The notes under the pieces: generated by a model | What the model was told of the DNA's origin: nothing | The model's database searches: none | Seen by the model: only the letters and a program-made list of their open reading frames with translations | Shown: piece after piece, positions 26,144-35,043 of the stretch | Layout of the letters: the number at the start of each line of letters is the position of its first letter | Numbering within the stretch: the stretch's first letter is position 1 | Made by a program: the position numbers and the translations under genes | Assembly: GCF_003034915.1 (NCBI RefSeq) | Contig: NZ_PZJX01000007.1 | Span: 186,001-250,000 of the forward strand | Direction: 5' to 3' | Source of the DNA: Mesorhizobium helmanticense | GTDB lineage: Bacteria > Pseudomonadota > Alphaproteobacteria > Rhizobiales > Rhizobiaceae | DNA: 64,000 nucleotides

Positions 26144-27037
26144 TCAAGGCCGGTGGCATGTATAGCGAACGGAGCCCGTGAGGCTTTCACCGGGGCCTAA
26201 CCTCACCAGCCCGCCGCCGGAGGCCATGTTATGCCCGTCGGCGCTGTGGCTCATCGGTTCGAAACAAAAGAAATCATAGTCGTAGCCGGCATCGAAGGCC
26301 GGATCGGAGACAAAGACCAGATAGCGGGAAAAGATCGGGTCGGCAGCGATCTCCAACGAAAGCCTGCGCTCCGGCCAGTCGATATCAGCCCTGCCGTTCC
26401 AGCCCTCGAAAACCGTGTTCACCCAGCGGCGCGGCACGCCGCGCGGCTGGGCGAAGTCGATGTCGCCGGCGACCGGATGCTCGACAGTCGGCAGCCAGGA
26501 GGAATCTTCGTCCCAACAGGAGCGAGCGGCAGCCTTGAGCGTCGTCCCTTTCGTCAGCGGAAAATAGGGATGCCAGCCAAGACCGAACGGCAGCGCGAAC
26601 TCGCCGCGGTTGGTGACGGACAGCGTCGTCGTCAGCGTGGGGCCGTCGATCGAAAAGCGTTGTTCGGCATCATAGGCGTACGGCGTGCCGGTGCCGCGAT
26701 GGCTGAATGCAAGTGCGATCTCCGTGCCTATGTGGCGGACAATCTGCCATTCGCTGGTCCAGCCGTCGCCATGCAGATAGTGCCTGTCCCAGTCCATGTT
26801 GGGTTTGAGCGAATATTCACGGCCTTCGAAGGTAAAGCGGTTACCCCGCACCCGGTTGCCGAAAGGCACCAGCGGAAAGCAGCCCGATTTCAACGCCGCG
26901 CGTTCCCGCCCTTGCGGTGGCTCGCGAAACAGCGGCATCTCCACGCCGTCCGACCGGGAAAGGAACCGCCAGATCACTCCGCCGGTGGTGGTGACGGTTA
27001 GGCTCAGCGCTTCGTTGGCGATTTCGATATCGGCCAT
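26144..27037 (-). CDS. aldose 1-epimerase family protein
   Basis: 297 residues with the galactose-mutarotase-like beta fold. Conserved pieces are FPLVPFGNRVRGNRF, DWDRHYLHGDGW with a likely catalytic His, LGWHPYFPL with the second His, and a C-terminal FCFEPMSHSADGHN with the Glu expected as base. It interconverts anomers of a sugar, readying it for the dehydrogenase encoded 3 bp upstream. The gene sits between that dehydrogenase and the permease gene. Confidence 0.85.
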   Translation of the reverse strand: MADIEIANEALSLTVTTTGGVIWRFLSRSDGVEMPLFREPPQGRERAALKSGCFPLVPFGNRVRGNRFTFEGREYSLKPNMDWDRHYLHGDGWTSEWQIVRHIGTEIALAFSHRGTGTPYAYDAEQRFSIDGPTLTTTLSVTNRGEFALPFGLGWHPYFPLTKGTTLKAAARSCWDEDSSWLPTVEHPVAGDIDFAQPRGVPRRWVNTVFEGWNGRADIDWPERRLSLEIAADPIFSRYLVFVSDPAFDAGYDYDFFCFEPMSHSADGHNMASGGGLVRLGPGESLTGSVRYTCHRP

Positions 27038-27040
27038 CGC

Positions 27041-28090
27041 TCAGTCCGGAAATTCGACGATGACTTTTCCGGAGCGTCCGCCTGCCATCAGCGCATAGGC
27101 CTCGGTCGCCTTTTCCAGCGGGAAAGCGTCGGTGATGATGTCGTGCGGGTGCAGGCCCCAGGCGTCGAGATCCTCGCAGCACTGATCCATATTGTGAACG
27201 CTGGTCACCCACGAGCCGTAGATGGTCCGCTGGCGGTGCAGAAGGTCGTCGCTGACGTCGAACTCGACCTTGCCGGTTTCGCCGATATAGACGCAGCGTC
27301 CCCAGGTGCGCGTCGCCTGCAGCGCCAGCACCCGGCCACGCGGATTGCCCGAGCAGTCGATGGCGACCGCTGCACCGCCCTTGGTCAATTCATTGATGGC
27401 GCCGAGCGCCTCCGGCCCGGCGACGAGGCCGTGATCGAGCAGGCCGAGCTTCCTCGCCGTCTCGACCCGATCGGGCTGGGTATCGACACCGATTGCCAGG
27501 CGCGCACCACGGCCCTTGGCCAGCATCAGCGCGGCCATGCCGACCGGCCCGAGGCCGACGACGAGCACGGCATCGCTGCCCGAAACATTGCCGCGCAGCA
27601 CAGCCTCGTAAGCGGTGCCGACGCCGCAAGAGATGAAACAGCCGTCGCGATAGGACAGTGTGTCGGGCAGATGCACGAGGTCGCGCTCGTCGGCGACGAG
27701 ATATTCGGCATGGCCGCCATCGCGCTGCCAGCCATAGGCGGCGCGCTGCGGATCGGTGCAGGAGATCTGAAAACCCTTGCGGCAGTTGCGGCAAAAGCCG
27801 CAGCCGGAAATGTGATAGACGGCGACACGGTCGCCCGGCTTGAAATGCCGGCAGCCGGCGCCCAGCTCGACCACCTGACCCGCCGGCTCGTGCCCCGCCA
27901 CCACGCCCTGATAGGAGGTGCGCGGATCGTCGCCGAGATGCTTGTGGTAGATGTAGTGGATGTCGCTGCCGCAGATACCGGACGCTTTCATCTTCAGCAG
28001 CACTTGGCCGATGCCCGGCTGCGGGCGGTCGATCTCGCGCAGGTCGACAGTGGAATTGCCTGGCAGGTAGGCGGCAAGCATCTTTGGCAT
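27041..28090 (-). CDS. zinc-dependent sugar/polyol dehydrogenase (L-idonate/sorbitol dehydrogenase type)
   Basis: 349 residues from the ATG at 28090; a longer frame to 28270 would overlap the binding-protein gene. It is a medium-chain dehydrogenase with catalytic zinc Cys in GICGSDIHY, the GHEPAG motif, the four structural-zinc cysteines in CGFCRNCRKGFQISC, and Rossmann GLGPVGMAAL with an acidic residue in GVDTQPDR favouring NAD. It probably oxidises the sugar or its lactol imported by the neighbouring ABC system. The exact substrate cannot be assigned. Confidence 0.85.
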   Translation of the reverse strand: MPKMLAAYLPGNSTVDLREIDRPQPGIGQVLLKMKASGICGSDIHYIYHKHLGDDPRTSYQGVVAGHEPAGQVVELGAGCRHFKPGDRVAVYHISGCGFCRNCRKGFQISCTDPQRAAYGWQRDGGHAEYLVADERDLVHLPDTLSYRDGCFISCGVGTAYEAVLRGNVSGSDAVLVVGLGPVGMAALMLAKGRGARLAIGVDTQPDRVETARKLGLLDHGLVAGPEALGAINELTKGGAAVAIDCSGNPRGRVLALQATRTWGRCVYIGETGKVEFDVSDDLLHRQRTIYGSWVTSVHNMDQCCEDLDAWGLHPHDIITDAFPLEKATEAYALMAGGRSGKVIVEFPD

Positions 28091-28176
28091 GGTCAGGCTC
28101 CGGACCCCGGCTCTTTCGGCCGCGGGCAGTATCCGAGATTGTCGGTTTCCCGAAAAGTTGTCAGTTCCCGAAAGGA

Positions 28177-28201
28177 CTGGCCGCCGCAATGCGGCGGCCA
28201 G
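28177..28201 (-). terminator. intercistronic hairpin after the binding-protein gene
   Basis: A perfect 11-bp stem (CTGGCCGCCGC / GCGGCGGCCAG) with a 3-nt loop, 25 bp after the stop of the binding-protein gene and 86 bp before the next gene of the same operon. There is no long T-run on the transcribed strand. It is best read as an mRNA-stabilising or attenuating hairpin that keeps binding-protein transcript above that of the rest. Confidence 0.65.
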
Positions 28202-28226
28202 CATCGCATGGTTGGGGAGGATGCGA

Positions 28227-29204
28227 TCAGGAAAGGCCGTCCTTGTGGGTTTCGAGCCACTTCTTGGCATCGTCGGCCGATTTGAAGATCGATATGCCCA
28301 TGGGCACGATGATATCGGCGGCCTTCTTGCCCTCGGCGCCGTTCAGCGCCTGTTCGAGCGCCAGCTTGCCGATGCCCTGGCCCGACACGTCGGCGACTGC
28401 CTTCATCACCGAGAAATCGGCGAGTTCGGTCGCGGCCGAGGACGTCATGTCGGCGGCGAAGACGACGACCTTTCCGGTCAGGCCGCGCTGCTTGATGGTG
28501 CGCACCGCGCCGGTGCCGGCATCGCCGCCCTCGCCGAAGAAAGCGTTGATGTCGGGATTGGCCGACAGCATCTGGTCGCTCACCGACACGGCATCATCGA
28601 GCACGGTGCCGCGCTGGTTCGCCGAGATGACATAGCCGGGAACCTTGGCCTTGAGTGCTGCCTCAAAGCCTTCGCGGCGCTTGACGCAGACTTCCACGAA
28701 TTCGCAGTTCAGCACGCCGATCTTCGGCTCCTTGATGCCCTGGGCGATGAAATAGTCGGCCGCGACGTCGCCGAGCTGGCGGCCAAACTCCGTCGGATCG
28801 GCGACCGCATAGGCATAGACATATTTCTTCATGTCGGCGTCGTTGATGCAGGTGTTGTAGCACACGACCGGAATGCCGGCCTCATGCGCCCGCTTGATGG
28901 CGCGCACCGAACCGTCGGCGGAGACGGCTGACAGGATGATCGCCTTGACGTCGGCCGAGATCAGGCGGTCGATGAAAGAGGCTTCTGCGCCGGGATCGGC
29001 GCGCGCATTGGTCTCGAGCAGGTCGATCTTCTTGCCCATCGAATTGGCGCCGTCCTGGATGCCCTTGCGCACGGCGGCATAGAAGCCGACGTCGTCGAGA
29101 TAGATGGCGCCAACTCCGGTCGAATCGGCCAGTGCCGGAGCGGCCGCCGAGGCAAACGTGGCCGCCGCAAGTGCTGCAATTGCAAACTGCTTTATGGATT
29201 TCAT
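28227..29204 (-). CDS. sugar ABC transporter periplasmic substrate-binding protein
   Basis: 325 residues from the ATG at 29204, which follows GGAGGA and opens a signal peptide (MKSIKQF, Ala-rich core, cleavage after ALA). It is of the ribose/galactose-binding class, with VGFYAAVRKGIQDGANSMG, SADVKAIILSAVSADGS and a MLSANPDINAFFGEGGDAG stretch. It contains several Cys (CYNTCINDAD, LNCEFVEVCVKR) that may form periplasmic disulfides, which is unusual for this family. It is the first gene of the operon and divergent from the dehydratase gene. Confidence 0.87.
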   Translation of the reverse strand: MKSIKQFAIAALAAATFASAAAPALADSTGVGAIYLDDVGFYAAVRKGIQDGANSMGKKIDLLETNARADPGAEASFIDRLISADVKAIILSAVSADGSVRAIKRAHEAGIPVVCYNTCINDADMKKYVYAYAVADPTEFGRQLGDVAADYFIAQGIKEPKIGVLNCEFVEVCVKRREGFEAALKAKVPGYVISANQRGTVLDDAVSVSDQMLSANPDINAFFGEGGDAGTGAVRTIKQRGLTGKVVVFAADMTSSAATELADFSVMKAVADVSGQGIGKLALEQALNGAEGKKAADIIVPMGISIFKSADDAKKWLETHKDGLS

Positions 29205-29337
29205 GTCGTCCTCCCAACGGATGGTGAATTGCGCCCGTCGCGGCGCCGCAGCCAAATCGGACTGCGGGCAACCTATTCCTACGGGACTTGCCCAATCCGA
29301 GATCGACGCTAGCATCTAGATCGGATCAAACTGATTT

Positions 29338-29348
29338 ATAGATACTAT
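29338..29348. promoter_or_regulatory. operator candidate 1, ATAG-ATA-CTAT
   Basis: An inverted repeat of ATAG/CTAT with a 3-nt centre. It shares the ATAGATA core with the longer repeat at 29468. It lies on the ABC-operon side of the divergent region, 134 bp before its first ATG. Confidence 0.45.
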
Positions 29349-29467
29349 GTTTGGCGCGGCTGTCAACGCCTTTCTGGGGCACCATAGAGCAGGATTGCGC
29401 CAGATTTGCTGCATCGCAGCATCACAATTGACGTTGAACGCACCATCAAAGTCGACTAACGTGCGAT

Positions 29468-29482
29468 ATAGATATGATCTAT
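29468..29482. promoter_or_regulatory. operator candidate 2, ATAGAT-N3-ATCTAT
   Basis: A perfect 6+6 inverted repeat with a 3-nt centre, placed 25 bp before the GTG start of the dehydratase gene. Its length and position suit a FadR-subfamily GntR dimer acting as a repressor. Assignment to the GntR protein of the same operon is inference. Confidence 0.5.
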
Positions 29483-29507
29483 TAAGCGATTGCGCGGGAG
29501 TTCCCAG

Positions 29508-30680
29508 GTGAAGATCACAGGCATCGAGACCCGCGTGGTCAATGCGGAAATGCGAAACTGGGTGTTCGTAAAGGTGCTGACCGATGAGCCGGGGCTGCAT
29601 GGCTGGGGCGAAGCGACACTGGAATGGAAGACAAGGGCCGTGGTCGGCGCGGTCGAGGATCTGGCGCCGCTGATCGTCGGGCGCGACCCTCGCGACATCG
29701 AACAGGCCGTTCGGGTCATGCGCAAACAATCGTTCTGGCGGCTCGGCGCCATCGGTATGAGTGCGATCTCCGGCATCGAGATGGCCTTGTGGGATATCAT
29801 GGGCAAGCATTTCGGCGTGCCCGTCTGGCGTCTGCTTGGCGGCAAGGTGCGCGACAAGGTCGGCGTATATACCCATCTCGGCCTTGGCGACATGCGTGCC
29901 GTCTACGAGACGATGGAGACCGATCCGCTGGTCGAGCGCGCGCATGCCGTGGTCGCGAAAGGCTATCGCGCCTTCAAGGCGGTGTTCATTCCCTACACCC
30001 ACTACCATGCGCCGCTGCCCGATGTGGATAAGGTGGCGCGGCTGATGGAGGCGCTGCGCAAGGCGGTTGGCCCAGGAATTGAGATCATGGTCGATTTTCA
30101 TGGCCGCCCGGCGTCGGTTGGCGCGGCACTTGCCTATATCGACGCCCTCGCCCCCGGCCGGCCGATGTTTGTCGAGGAGCCGCTGCCGCCCGGCGACACG
30201 GCCGGGCTGAAGGCGCTCGCCGCCCGCACCTCGGTGCCGCTGGCGACCGGCGAGCGGCTGGTCGAACGCGCGGAGTTCGTCGACTTGCTGTCGGCCAGCG
30301 CGGTCAGCATCATCCAGCCCGATATCTGCCATTGCGGCGGCCTCTCGGAGGCCAAGAAGATCGCGGCCCATGCCGAGGCCGTCGGCGTCGGCGTCGCTCC
30401 TCATAACCCGCTCGGGCCGATCGCCGGCGTCGCCGCCCTGCACTTCGCCGTCTCGACGCCAAACCATGTCATCCAGGAGGAAATGGTCGGCGCGGTGCCG
30501 TGGTATTTCGACGTGGTCGAGGGTCCGATCCGCATGGTCGACGGTTTCTGGCAGGTGCCGGACGCACCCGGTCTGGGCATCGAGGTTGACGAGGCGGCTT
30601 GCGCGCGCCATCCCTTCGCGCCCGAGGTGCTGCACACGCAGAACGCCGTGATGCCGGACGGCACGATCGTCGACTGGTGA
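29508..30680 (+). CDS. enolase-superfamily sugar-acid dehydratase, D-galactonate dehydratase-like
   Basis: 390 residues from the GTG at 29508 (GGGAG upstream; protein begins MKITGIETRVVNAEM, as family members do). The (beta/alpha)8 active site of galactonate dehydratases is intact: DFHGR supplies the first metal Asp and the catalytic His, FVEEPL and ATGERL the other two metal Glu residues, and APHNPLGPI the second catalytic His. The reaction is Mg-dependent loss of water from an aldonate to a 2-keto-3-deoxy acid. Galactonate is the best guess, but related aldonates share this motif set. Confidence 0.87.
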   Translation: MKITGIETRVVNAEMRNWVFVKVLTDEPGLHGWGEATLEWKTRAVVGAVEDLAPLIVGRDPRDIEQAVRVMRKQSFWRLGAIGMSAISGIEMALWDIMGKHFGVPVWRLLGGKVRDKVGVYTHLGLGDMRAVYETMETDPLVERAHAVVAKGYRAFKAVFIPYTHYHAPLPDVDKVARLMEALRKAVGPGIEIMVDFHGRPASVGAALAYIDALAPGRPMFVEEPLPPGDTAGLKALAARTSVPLATGERLVERAEFVDLLSASAVSIIQPDICHCGGLSEAKKIAAHAEAVGVGVAPHNPLGPIAGVAALHFAVSTPNHVIQEEMVGAVPWYFDVVEGPIRMVDGFWQVPDAPGLGIEVDEAACARHPFAPEVLHTQNAVMPDGTIVDW

Positions 30681-30687
30681 GGACGAA

Positions 30688-31464
30688 ATGACTGGACGCC
30701 TGCAGGACAAGGTCGCGATCATAACCGGCGCCGGGCGCGGCATCGGCGAAGCGATTGCCCGCGTCTTCCATCGCGAAGGCGCGAAGGTCGTCATCGCCGA
30801 GATCGACGAGGCGACCGGCGAGGCGGTCGCAAAGGATCTTTCGCCAAACAGGACAAGCGTCCTGTTTGTGCCGTGCGACGTCCGCCAGACCGCTTCCGTC
30901 GAAGCCGTCGCTGCGCTGGCGAAAGAGAGCTTTGGCCGGATCGACATCCTCGTCAACAATGCCGGCATCAACGTCTTCCACGATCCGCTGGAGACGAGCG
31001 AGGCCGAATGGCGGCGCTGCTTCGACATCGATCTCGACGGCGTCTGGCGCATGAGCAAGGCCGTGCTGCCGGCCATGCTCGACCAGGGCGCCGGCTCGAT
31101 CGTCAACATCGCCTCCACGCACAGTTTTTCGATCATCCCAGGTTGCTTCCCCTACCCCGTCGCCAAGCACGGGCTCCTCGGCCTTACCCGCGCGCTCGGC
31201 ATCGACTACGCGGCCAGGGGAGTGCGGGTGAACGCCATCGCGCCCGGCTACATCGAGACGCAGATCGCCGTCGACTACTGGAACACGTTTCCGGACCCCG
31301 AGGCGGAGCGGCGGCGTACCTATGATTTGCATCCGCAAAAGCGCATCGGCAAACCCGAGGAGGTGGCCATGACGGCGCTGTTCCTCGCCTCCGACGAGGC
31401 GCCCTTCCTCAACGCCGCCTGCATCGTCGTCGATGGCGGCCGCTCGGTGCTCTATCATGACTGA
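30688..31464 (+). CDS. short-chain dehydrogenase/reductase
   Basis: 258 residues, classical SDR. The nucleotide-binding motif is TGAGRGIGEAI, NNAGINV follows near residue 90, the catalytic Ser lies in NIASTHS, and Tyr/Lys form YPVAK. It begins 7 bp after the dehydratase gene. In such operons the SDR oxidises a sugar, lactone or deoxy-keto acid. The substrate is not deducible. Confidence 0.88.
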   Translation: MTGRLQDKVAIITGAGRGIGEAIARVFHREGAKVVIAEIDEATGEAVAKDLSPNRTSVLFVPCDVRQTASVEAVAALAKESFGRIDILVNNAGINVFHDPLETSEAEWRRCFDIDLDGVWRMSKAVLPAMLDQGAGSIVNIASTHSFSIIPGCFPYPVAKHGLLGLTRALGIDYAARGVRVNAIAPGYIETQIAVDYWNTFPDPEAERRRTYDLHPQKRIGKPEEVAMTALFLASDEAPFLNAACIVVDGGRSVLYHD

Positions 31465-31529
31465 CCGCGTCGTTGCGCGGCGCGCCGGTCGCGCCTATGA
31501 GTTGCAGGCTGGAGAAGGGTCGGGAAATC

Positions 31530-32279
31530 ATGGCGTCTGATCTTGGCGTGGCTGAAGACGGTTCGTTGCGCCGCGTCGAGACCGAAGGCGGTGGTGGCAG
31601 CCGTATCCACGATTCCGTGGTCAACGTGCTTGGCAGCCGCATCCTTGGCGGCGCCTATCGGCCGGGCGAAGTGCTGCCGCGCGAGGAAGAGCTCTGTGCC
31701 ATGCTCGGCGTCAGCCGCACCTCGGTGCGCGAAGCGGTCAAGGTGCTGTCGGCCAAGGGGCTGGTGGAGGCGCGCCGCCGGGTCGGCGTGCGCGTGCTGT
31801 CGCGCGACGACTGGCGGCTGCTCGATCCGGTGGTGCTGAGCTGGCACCCGGATATCCAGAACGACAGCGAATTGATCTCCGGCCTGATCGAGGCGCGCCG
31901 CATCTTCGAACCGGCAGCCGCCGAGCTCGCCGCCAGGCGCGGCACCGGCTCCGATCTCGCCGCGATCGAGGCGGCCTTCAACGCCATGCGCGATTCGATC
32001 CCGCATGACCTCGACGGCGTTTGCCGGGCGGACCTTGCCTTCCACCGCAGCGTGATCGCGGCCAGCCACAACGTCGTTCTGAAGGGACTGATCGGGATGC
32101 TGGAGGCGGCACTGAGCGCGTCCTTCCTCGTCACCAACAGGCTGATGGAAGCGCAGTCGCGGGCGCTTGCCGCGCATCAGGCCGTGCTCGAGGCGATCCG
32201 CATGCGCGACACCGCCGGAGCCAGGGCCGCGATGAACCGGCTGCTCGACATCGCCGCCGACGATCTGCAAGTCGCCTAA
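31530..32279 (+). CDS. GntR-family regulator with FCD ligand domain
   Basis: 249 residues from the ATG at 31530 (GAAGGGTCGGGA upstream; earlier in-frame ATG codons lack a ribosome site). The winged helix is at residues 25-95 (LPREEELCAMLGVSRTSVREAVK). An all-helical FCD domain follows, with metal/ligand residues in an ARRIFEP start, DLAFHRSVIAAS and AHQAVLEAI. FCD regulators sense carboxylic acids. As the last gene of the dehydratase operon it likely represses both divergent operons until a sugar acid binds. A strong terminator follows. Confidence 0.9.
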   Translation: MASDLGVAEDGSLRRVETEGGGGSRIHDSVVNVLGSRILGGAYRPGEVLPREEELCAMLGVSRTSVREAVKVLSAKGLVEARRRVGVRVLSRDDWRLLDPVVLSWHPDIQNDSELISGLIEARRIFEPAAAELAARRGTGSDLAAIEAAFNAMRDSIPHDLDGVCRADLAFHRSVIAASHNVVLKGLIGMLEAALSASFLVTNRLMEAQSRALAAHQAVLEAIRMRDTAGARAAMNRLLDIAADDLQVA

Positions 32280-32285
32280 AAAGGA

Positions 32286-32310
32286 AAAGGCCGCCACGAG
32301 GGCGGCCTTT
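32286..32310. terminator. bidirectional rho-independent terminator
   Basis: A 10-bp stem AAAGGCCGCC / GGCGGCCTTT with a 5-nt loop between the converging GntR and tig genes. T-runs follow on both strands (TTT on plus, TTTTCCTTTT on minus), so it can stop both transcripts. Confidence 0.85.
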
Positions 32311-32333
32311 CGCAATTCGGTGGAATACCGCGT

Positions 32334-33800
32334 TTATTCGTCGTCCTTGGCGGCCTTCTTCTTCGGCGCGGCCTTCTTCTTGGGCTCTTCCCCGTCGTCG
32401 GCCTTCTCAGCCTTCTTCGCAGCGGCTTTCTTCGCCGGCTTCGCCTTGGTCGTCTCGGTTTCCTCGTCGTCGGCCATCAGCTCTTCCTTGCTGACCTTGA
32501 CGTCGGTGACGGAGATCTGGCCGAGCAGATGGTCGACGACCTTCTCCTCGAACATCGGCGCGCGCAGCGTGTTCAGCGCCTCGGGGTTGCTGCGGTAGAA
32601 TTCGAACGCTTCCTGCTGCTGGTTGGCCGGATAGCGGCGCACCTGCTCGAAAAGGCCGCGCTGCAATTCCTCGTCCGACACGGTGACGCCGGCCTTCTCG
32701 CCGATCTCGGCCAGAACCAGGCCAAGGCGCACGCGGCGCTCGGCAAGGCGCATATATTCGGCGCGCGCCTCTTCTTCCGTCGTCTCCTCGTCGGCGAAGG
32801 TGCGGCCGGCAGCTTCGAGATCGCGGGTGACCTGGTTCCAGATGTTGGAGAACTCGGCCTCGACGAGCTTCGACGGTGCCTCGAACGAATAGGCCGCGTC
32901 GAGCTGGTCGAGCAGCTGGCGCTTGACCTTCTGGCGCGTCATCGAACCGAACTGGTTCTCGATCTGGGTGCGCACCACCTCACGCAGGCGCTCGAGCGAC
33001 TCCAGGCCGAGATTCTTGGCCGTCTCGTCGTTGATCTCCAGCGCGCCGGGCTTGGAGACTTCCTTGACGGTGACGTCGAAGGTGGCTTCCTTGCCGGCCA
33101 GATGCGCCGCCTGGTAGTTTTCCGGGAAGGTCACGGTGACCTGCTTCTCATCGCCGGCCTTGCTGCCGATGAGCTGATCCTCGAAGCCCGGGATGAATTC
33201 CTTGGAGCCGAGCACCAGCGGCTGGTCGGTGCCGGCGCCGCCGGCAAATGCCTCACCGTCGATCTTGCCGACATAGTCGATGCTCACGCGGTCGCCTTCG
33301 GCGGCCTTGCCGGTCTTAGGCTCGTAGCTGCGTGCCGATTCGGCGACGCGCTGGACCTGCTCGTCGATCTCGGAGTCAGGCACGTCGAACACCTGGCGCG
33401 TCACCTTGATGTCGGAGAAATCCTTGATCTCGATCTCCGGGATGATCTCGTAGTTCAGGCGGAACTCGAAGTCGGCGCCGCCGGCCAGGATCTTCTCGGC
33501 CTCCTTCTCGTCCTCGGTCATGATCACTTCGGGCTGCATGGCGGCCTTTTCGCCGCGCCCGGTGATGATCGAACGGGTCGAATCGTTGAGGATCTCATTG
33601 ACCACTTCGGCCATGAACGACTTGCCGTAGACCTTGCGCAGGTGCTGCACCGGCACCTTGCCGGGGCGGAAGCCGTTGATGCGGACCTTGTTCCTGGCGT
33701 CGGAAAGCCGCGCCATCAGCTTGGCTTCCATGTCACCGGCCGGCACGGTGATCTTGATCTCGCGCTTGAGACCGGAGTTGAGCGTTTCGGTGACCTGCAT
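32334..33800 (-). CDS. tig: trigger factor (ribosome-associated peptidyl-prolyl isomerase)
   Basis: 488 residues from the second of two adjacent ATGs, which has the better distance to AAAGG. The N-terminal ribosome-binding domain contains the FRPGKVP signature at about residues 45-51. The central FKBP-type domain includes [20 protein letters not shown], and a long helical C-terminal chaperone domain follows. The last 45 residues form an alternating Lys/Ala/Glu tail ([14 protein letters not shown]), longer than in E. coli but common in Rhizobiales. It shields nascent chains leaving the ribosome. Confidence 0.95.
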   Translation of the reverse strand: MQVTETLNSGLKREIKITVPAGDMEAKLMARLSDARNKVRINGFRPGKVPVQHLRKVYGKSFMAEVVNEILNDSTRSIITGRGEKAAMQPEVIMTEDEKEAEKILAGGADFEFRLNYEIIPEIEIKDFSDIKVTRQVFDVPDSEIDEQVQRVAESARSYEPKTGKAAEGDRVSIDYVGKIDGEAFAGGAGTDQPLVLGSKEFIPGFEDQLIGSKAGDEKQVTVTFPENYQAAHLAGKEATFDVTVKEVSKPGALEINDETAKNLGLESLERLREVVRTQIENQFGSMTRQKVKRQLLDQLDAAYSFEAPSKLVEAEFSNIWNQVTRDLEAAGRTFADEETTEEEARAEYMRLAERRVRLGLVLAEIGEKAGVTVSDEELQRGLFEQVRRYPANQQQEAFEFYRSNPEALNTLRAPMFEEKVVDHLLGQISVTDVKVSKEELMADDEETETTKAKPAKKAAAKKAEKADDGEEPKKKAAPKKKAAKDDE

Positions 33801-34246
33801 CATAAAACCTTTGTTTCCACCAATGAGGCCGCCAAACGGCTTCTGCCGTTACAACCTGCCGGTATGATCTTTGCCGGGAATGGCTTTGGCGCGGGACTTC
33901 AGGGTTTTGCCCGCCCAACGCGGCTCAAATCCTCAGGAAATACGCTCCAAAATGTGAATAAGTCTTTGTTTTTCCTACTTCTTATCACATTCAGCAGAAG
34001 CGGATCGTCGCGTCCCGTCACATTCGACACGCCTTTTGTCACAGGCGCGGCCGATTTTCAACCATCTTCGCAACTACAGCGCCGCGCGTCCTCTTGGACC
34101 CGCAAAGGACGCTGTAGCACCCTGATCTTGGCGCATGACCCTTCCCGAAATCGATTTTTCGATTTTCACGATCATGCGCCAGCCAACGACCCGATGTGGC
34201 CTGCGACATTGACAGAATGATGGCTACATGGGATTGGCCGGGCAAT
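33801..34246. other. intergenic region, tig / tRNA-Leu
   Basis: 446 bp containing the tig promoter (AT-rich stretch around 33950-34015), a composite palindromic element at 34074-34180, and the tRNA promoter. No protein gene is credible here. Confidence 0.6.
34074..34180. repeat. composite palindromic intergenic element
   Basis: Two inverted repeats side by side. The first runs from CTACAGC (34074-34080) to GCTGTAG (34111-34117) with an inner GCGTCCT/AGGACGC pair. The second runs from GGCGCATGA (34130-34138) to TCATGCGCC (34172-34180) enclosing a GAAATCGATTTTTCGATTTTC hairpin core. Elements of this type are, as I recall, common between genes of Mesorhizobium and relatives. Confidence 0.65.
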
Positions 34247-34331
34247 GCGGATGTGGCGGAATTGGTAGACGCCCTGGATTTAGGTTCCAGTGCCGAAAGG
34301 CGTGGGGGTTCGAGTCCCTTCATCCGCACCA
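34247..34331 (+). tRNA. tRNA-Leu (anticodon UAG)
   Basis: 85 nt including encoded CCA. The acceptor stem GCGGATG pairs with CATCCGC before discriminator A34328. The anticodon arm CTGGA-TTTAGGT-TCCAG places UAG in the loop, and the T arm contains GGTTCGAGTCC. A class II variable arm (GTGCCGAAAGGCG) is present, as expected for leucine. It reads CUA and, with wobble, other CUN codons. Confidence 0.97.
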
Positions 34332-34419
34332 CCCTTCGCTCTGGCGAGCTTCGGGTGGCGGGCCACCCTGAAGCTCGTCAAAGCGAAGGGTGTCCTCCGA
34401 AGCCTTGGCGAAGGAGGAC
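34331..34419. repeat. palindromic element abutting the tRNA-Leu 3' end
   Basis: A 61-bp nested palindrome from ACCCTTCGCT (34331-34340) to AGCGAAGGGT (34382-34391), with inner pairs CGAGCTTC/GAAGCTCG and GTGGC/GCCAC. A second hairpin GTCCTCC/GGAGGAC follows at 34392-34419. Its first base is the last base of the tRNA CCA. It may end tRNA transcription; it is also of the type of repeated palindromes often found next to alphaproteobacterial tRNA genes. Confidence 0.7.
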
Positions 34420-34458
34420 GGCGCACTGTCCAGCAGTTAACGCCGACACCTATGCGTG

Positions 34459-35043
34459 CTAATAAAGCGGCTCCTCGAACAGCGTCTTGTCGCCGTCCAT
34501 CAGCGCCTTGATCTGCGCCGTGCCATCCCTGGCGAGCGCGACACGGATACCGAATGGCCGCACCCGCATGTCGTTCTGGATCGCTATCCCCTCGCCTTCC
34601 GGCAGATAGAACCGCTCGATGCCGTAGTCCGGCGCGATCGTCGTTTCTGGCATGCTCAGATCCCAGCCCGCGGCGACGTGCCCGACGATATCGGCCTCGT
34701 CGGCTGCGGCCGGCGCCGGCGCCTGCCCGAACCACGCGGCAATCGGCTGCCAATAGCCGTCGGCGCCCGGCTTCAGCCTGACCACGATCGGCGTGTCGTC
34801 GCTCGAGAGCTTGCCGGCCGGAATGTTGGCGATCAGCTTCACCGGTATCCGTGAGATATCGGAGCCGAGGCGAATATAGTCGCCGCGCAGCAGGTCGCGC
34901 GGATCGACCGGCTCGACCTTCAGGAGAACCTCCTTCCCGTCGCGCAGGATCGCCGCCCGGCCGGCGATGATCCAGCTCAAAAAGCCGATCTGGACGAGCG
35001 CCAGCACCAACGCCGAGATGACAAGTCTTTTCCCGGTCATCAT
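34459..35043 (-). CDS. GDYXXLXY domain protein
   Basis: 194 residues with one N-terminal membrane helix (about 8-26) and an exported domain containing the namesake motif GDYIRLGSD at 54-62, preceded by DPRDLLR. Family function is unknown. These genes regularly follow DUF2157 membrane protein genes, as here, where the ATG overlaps the DUF2157 stop (GCATGATG). It starts after GGAG. The two probably act as one membrane unit. Confidence 0.85.
   Translation of the reverse strand: MMTGKRLVISALVLALVQIGFLSWIIAGRAAILRDGKEVLLKVEPVDPRDLLRGDYIRLGSDISRIPVKLIANIPAGKLSSDDTPIVVRLKPGADGYWQPIAAWFGQAPAPAAADEADIVGHVAAGWDLSMPETTIAPDYGIERFYLPEGEGIAIQNDMRVRPFGIRVALARDGTAQIKALMDGDKTLFEEPLY

Larger units (their letters stand above)
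29205..29507. promoter_or_regulatory. divergent promoter region of the sugar-acid regulon
   Basis: 303 bp between the ABC operon and the dehydratase-SDR-GntR operon. The stretch from 29310 to 29490 is AT-rich compared with its surroundings and holds two related inverted repeats (listed separately) plus an ATCTAGAT palindrome at 29314-29321. Both operons probably answer to the GntR regulator encoded at 31530. Confidence 0.65.

Noticed and set aside
29316..31136. 606-codon minus-strand frame
   Set aside because: Antisense to the dehydratase and SDR genes, whose active-site motifs are intact; no family resemblance of its own.
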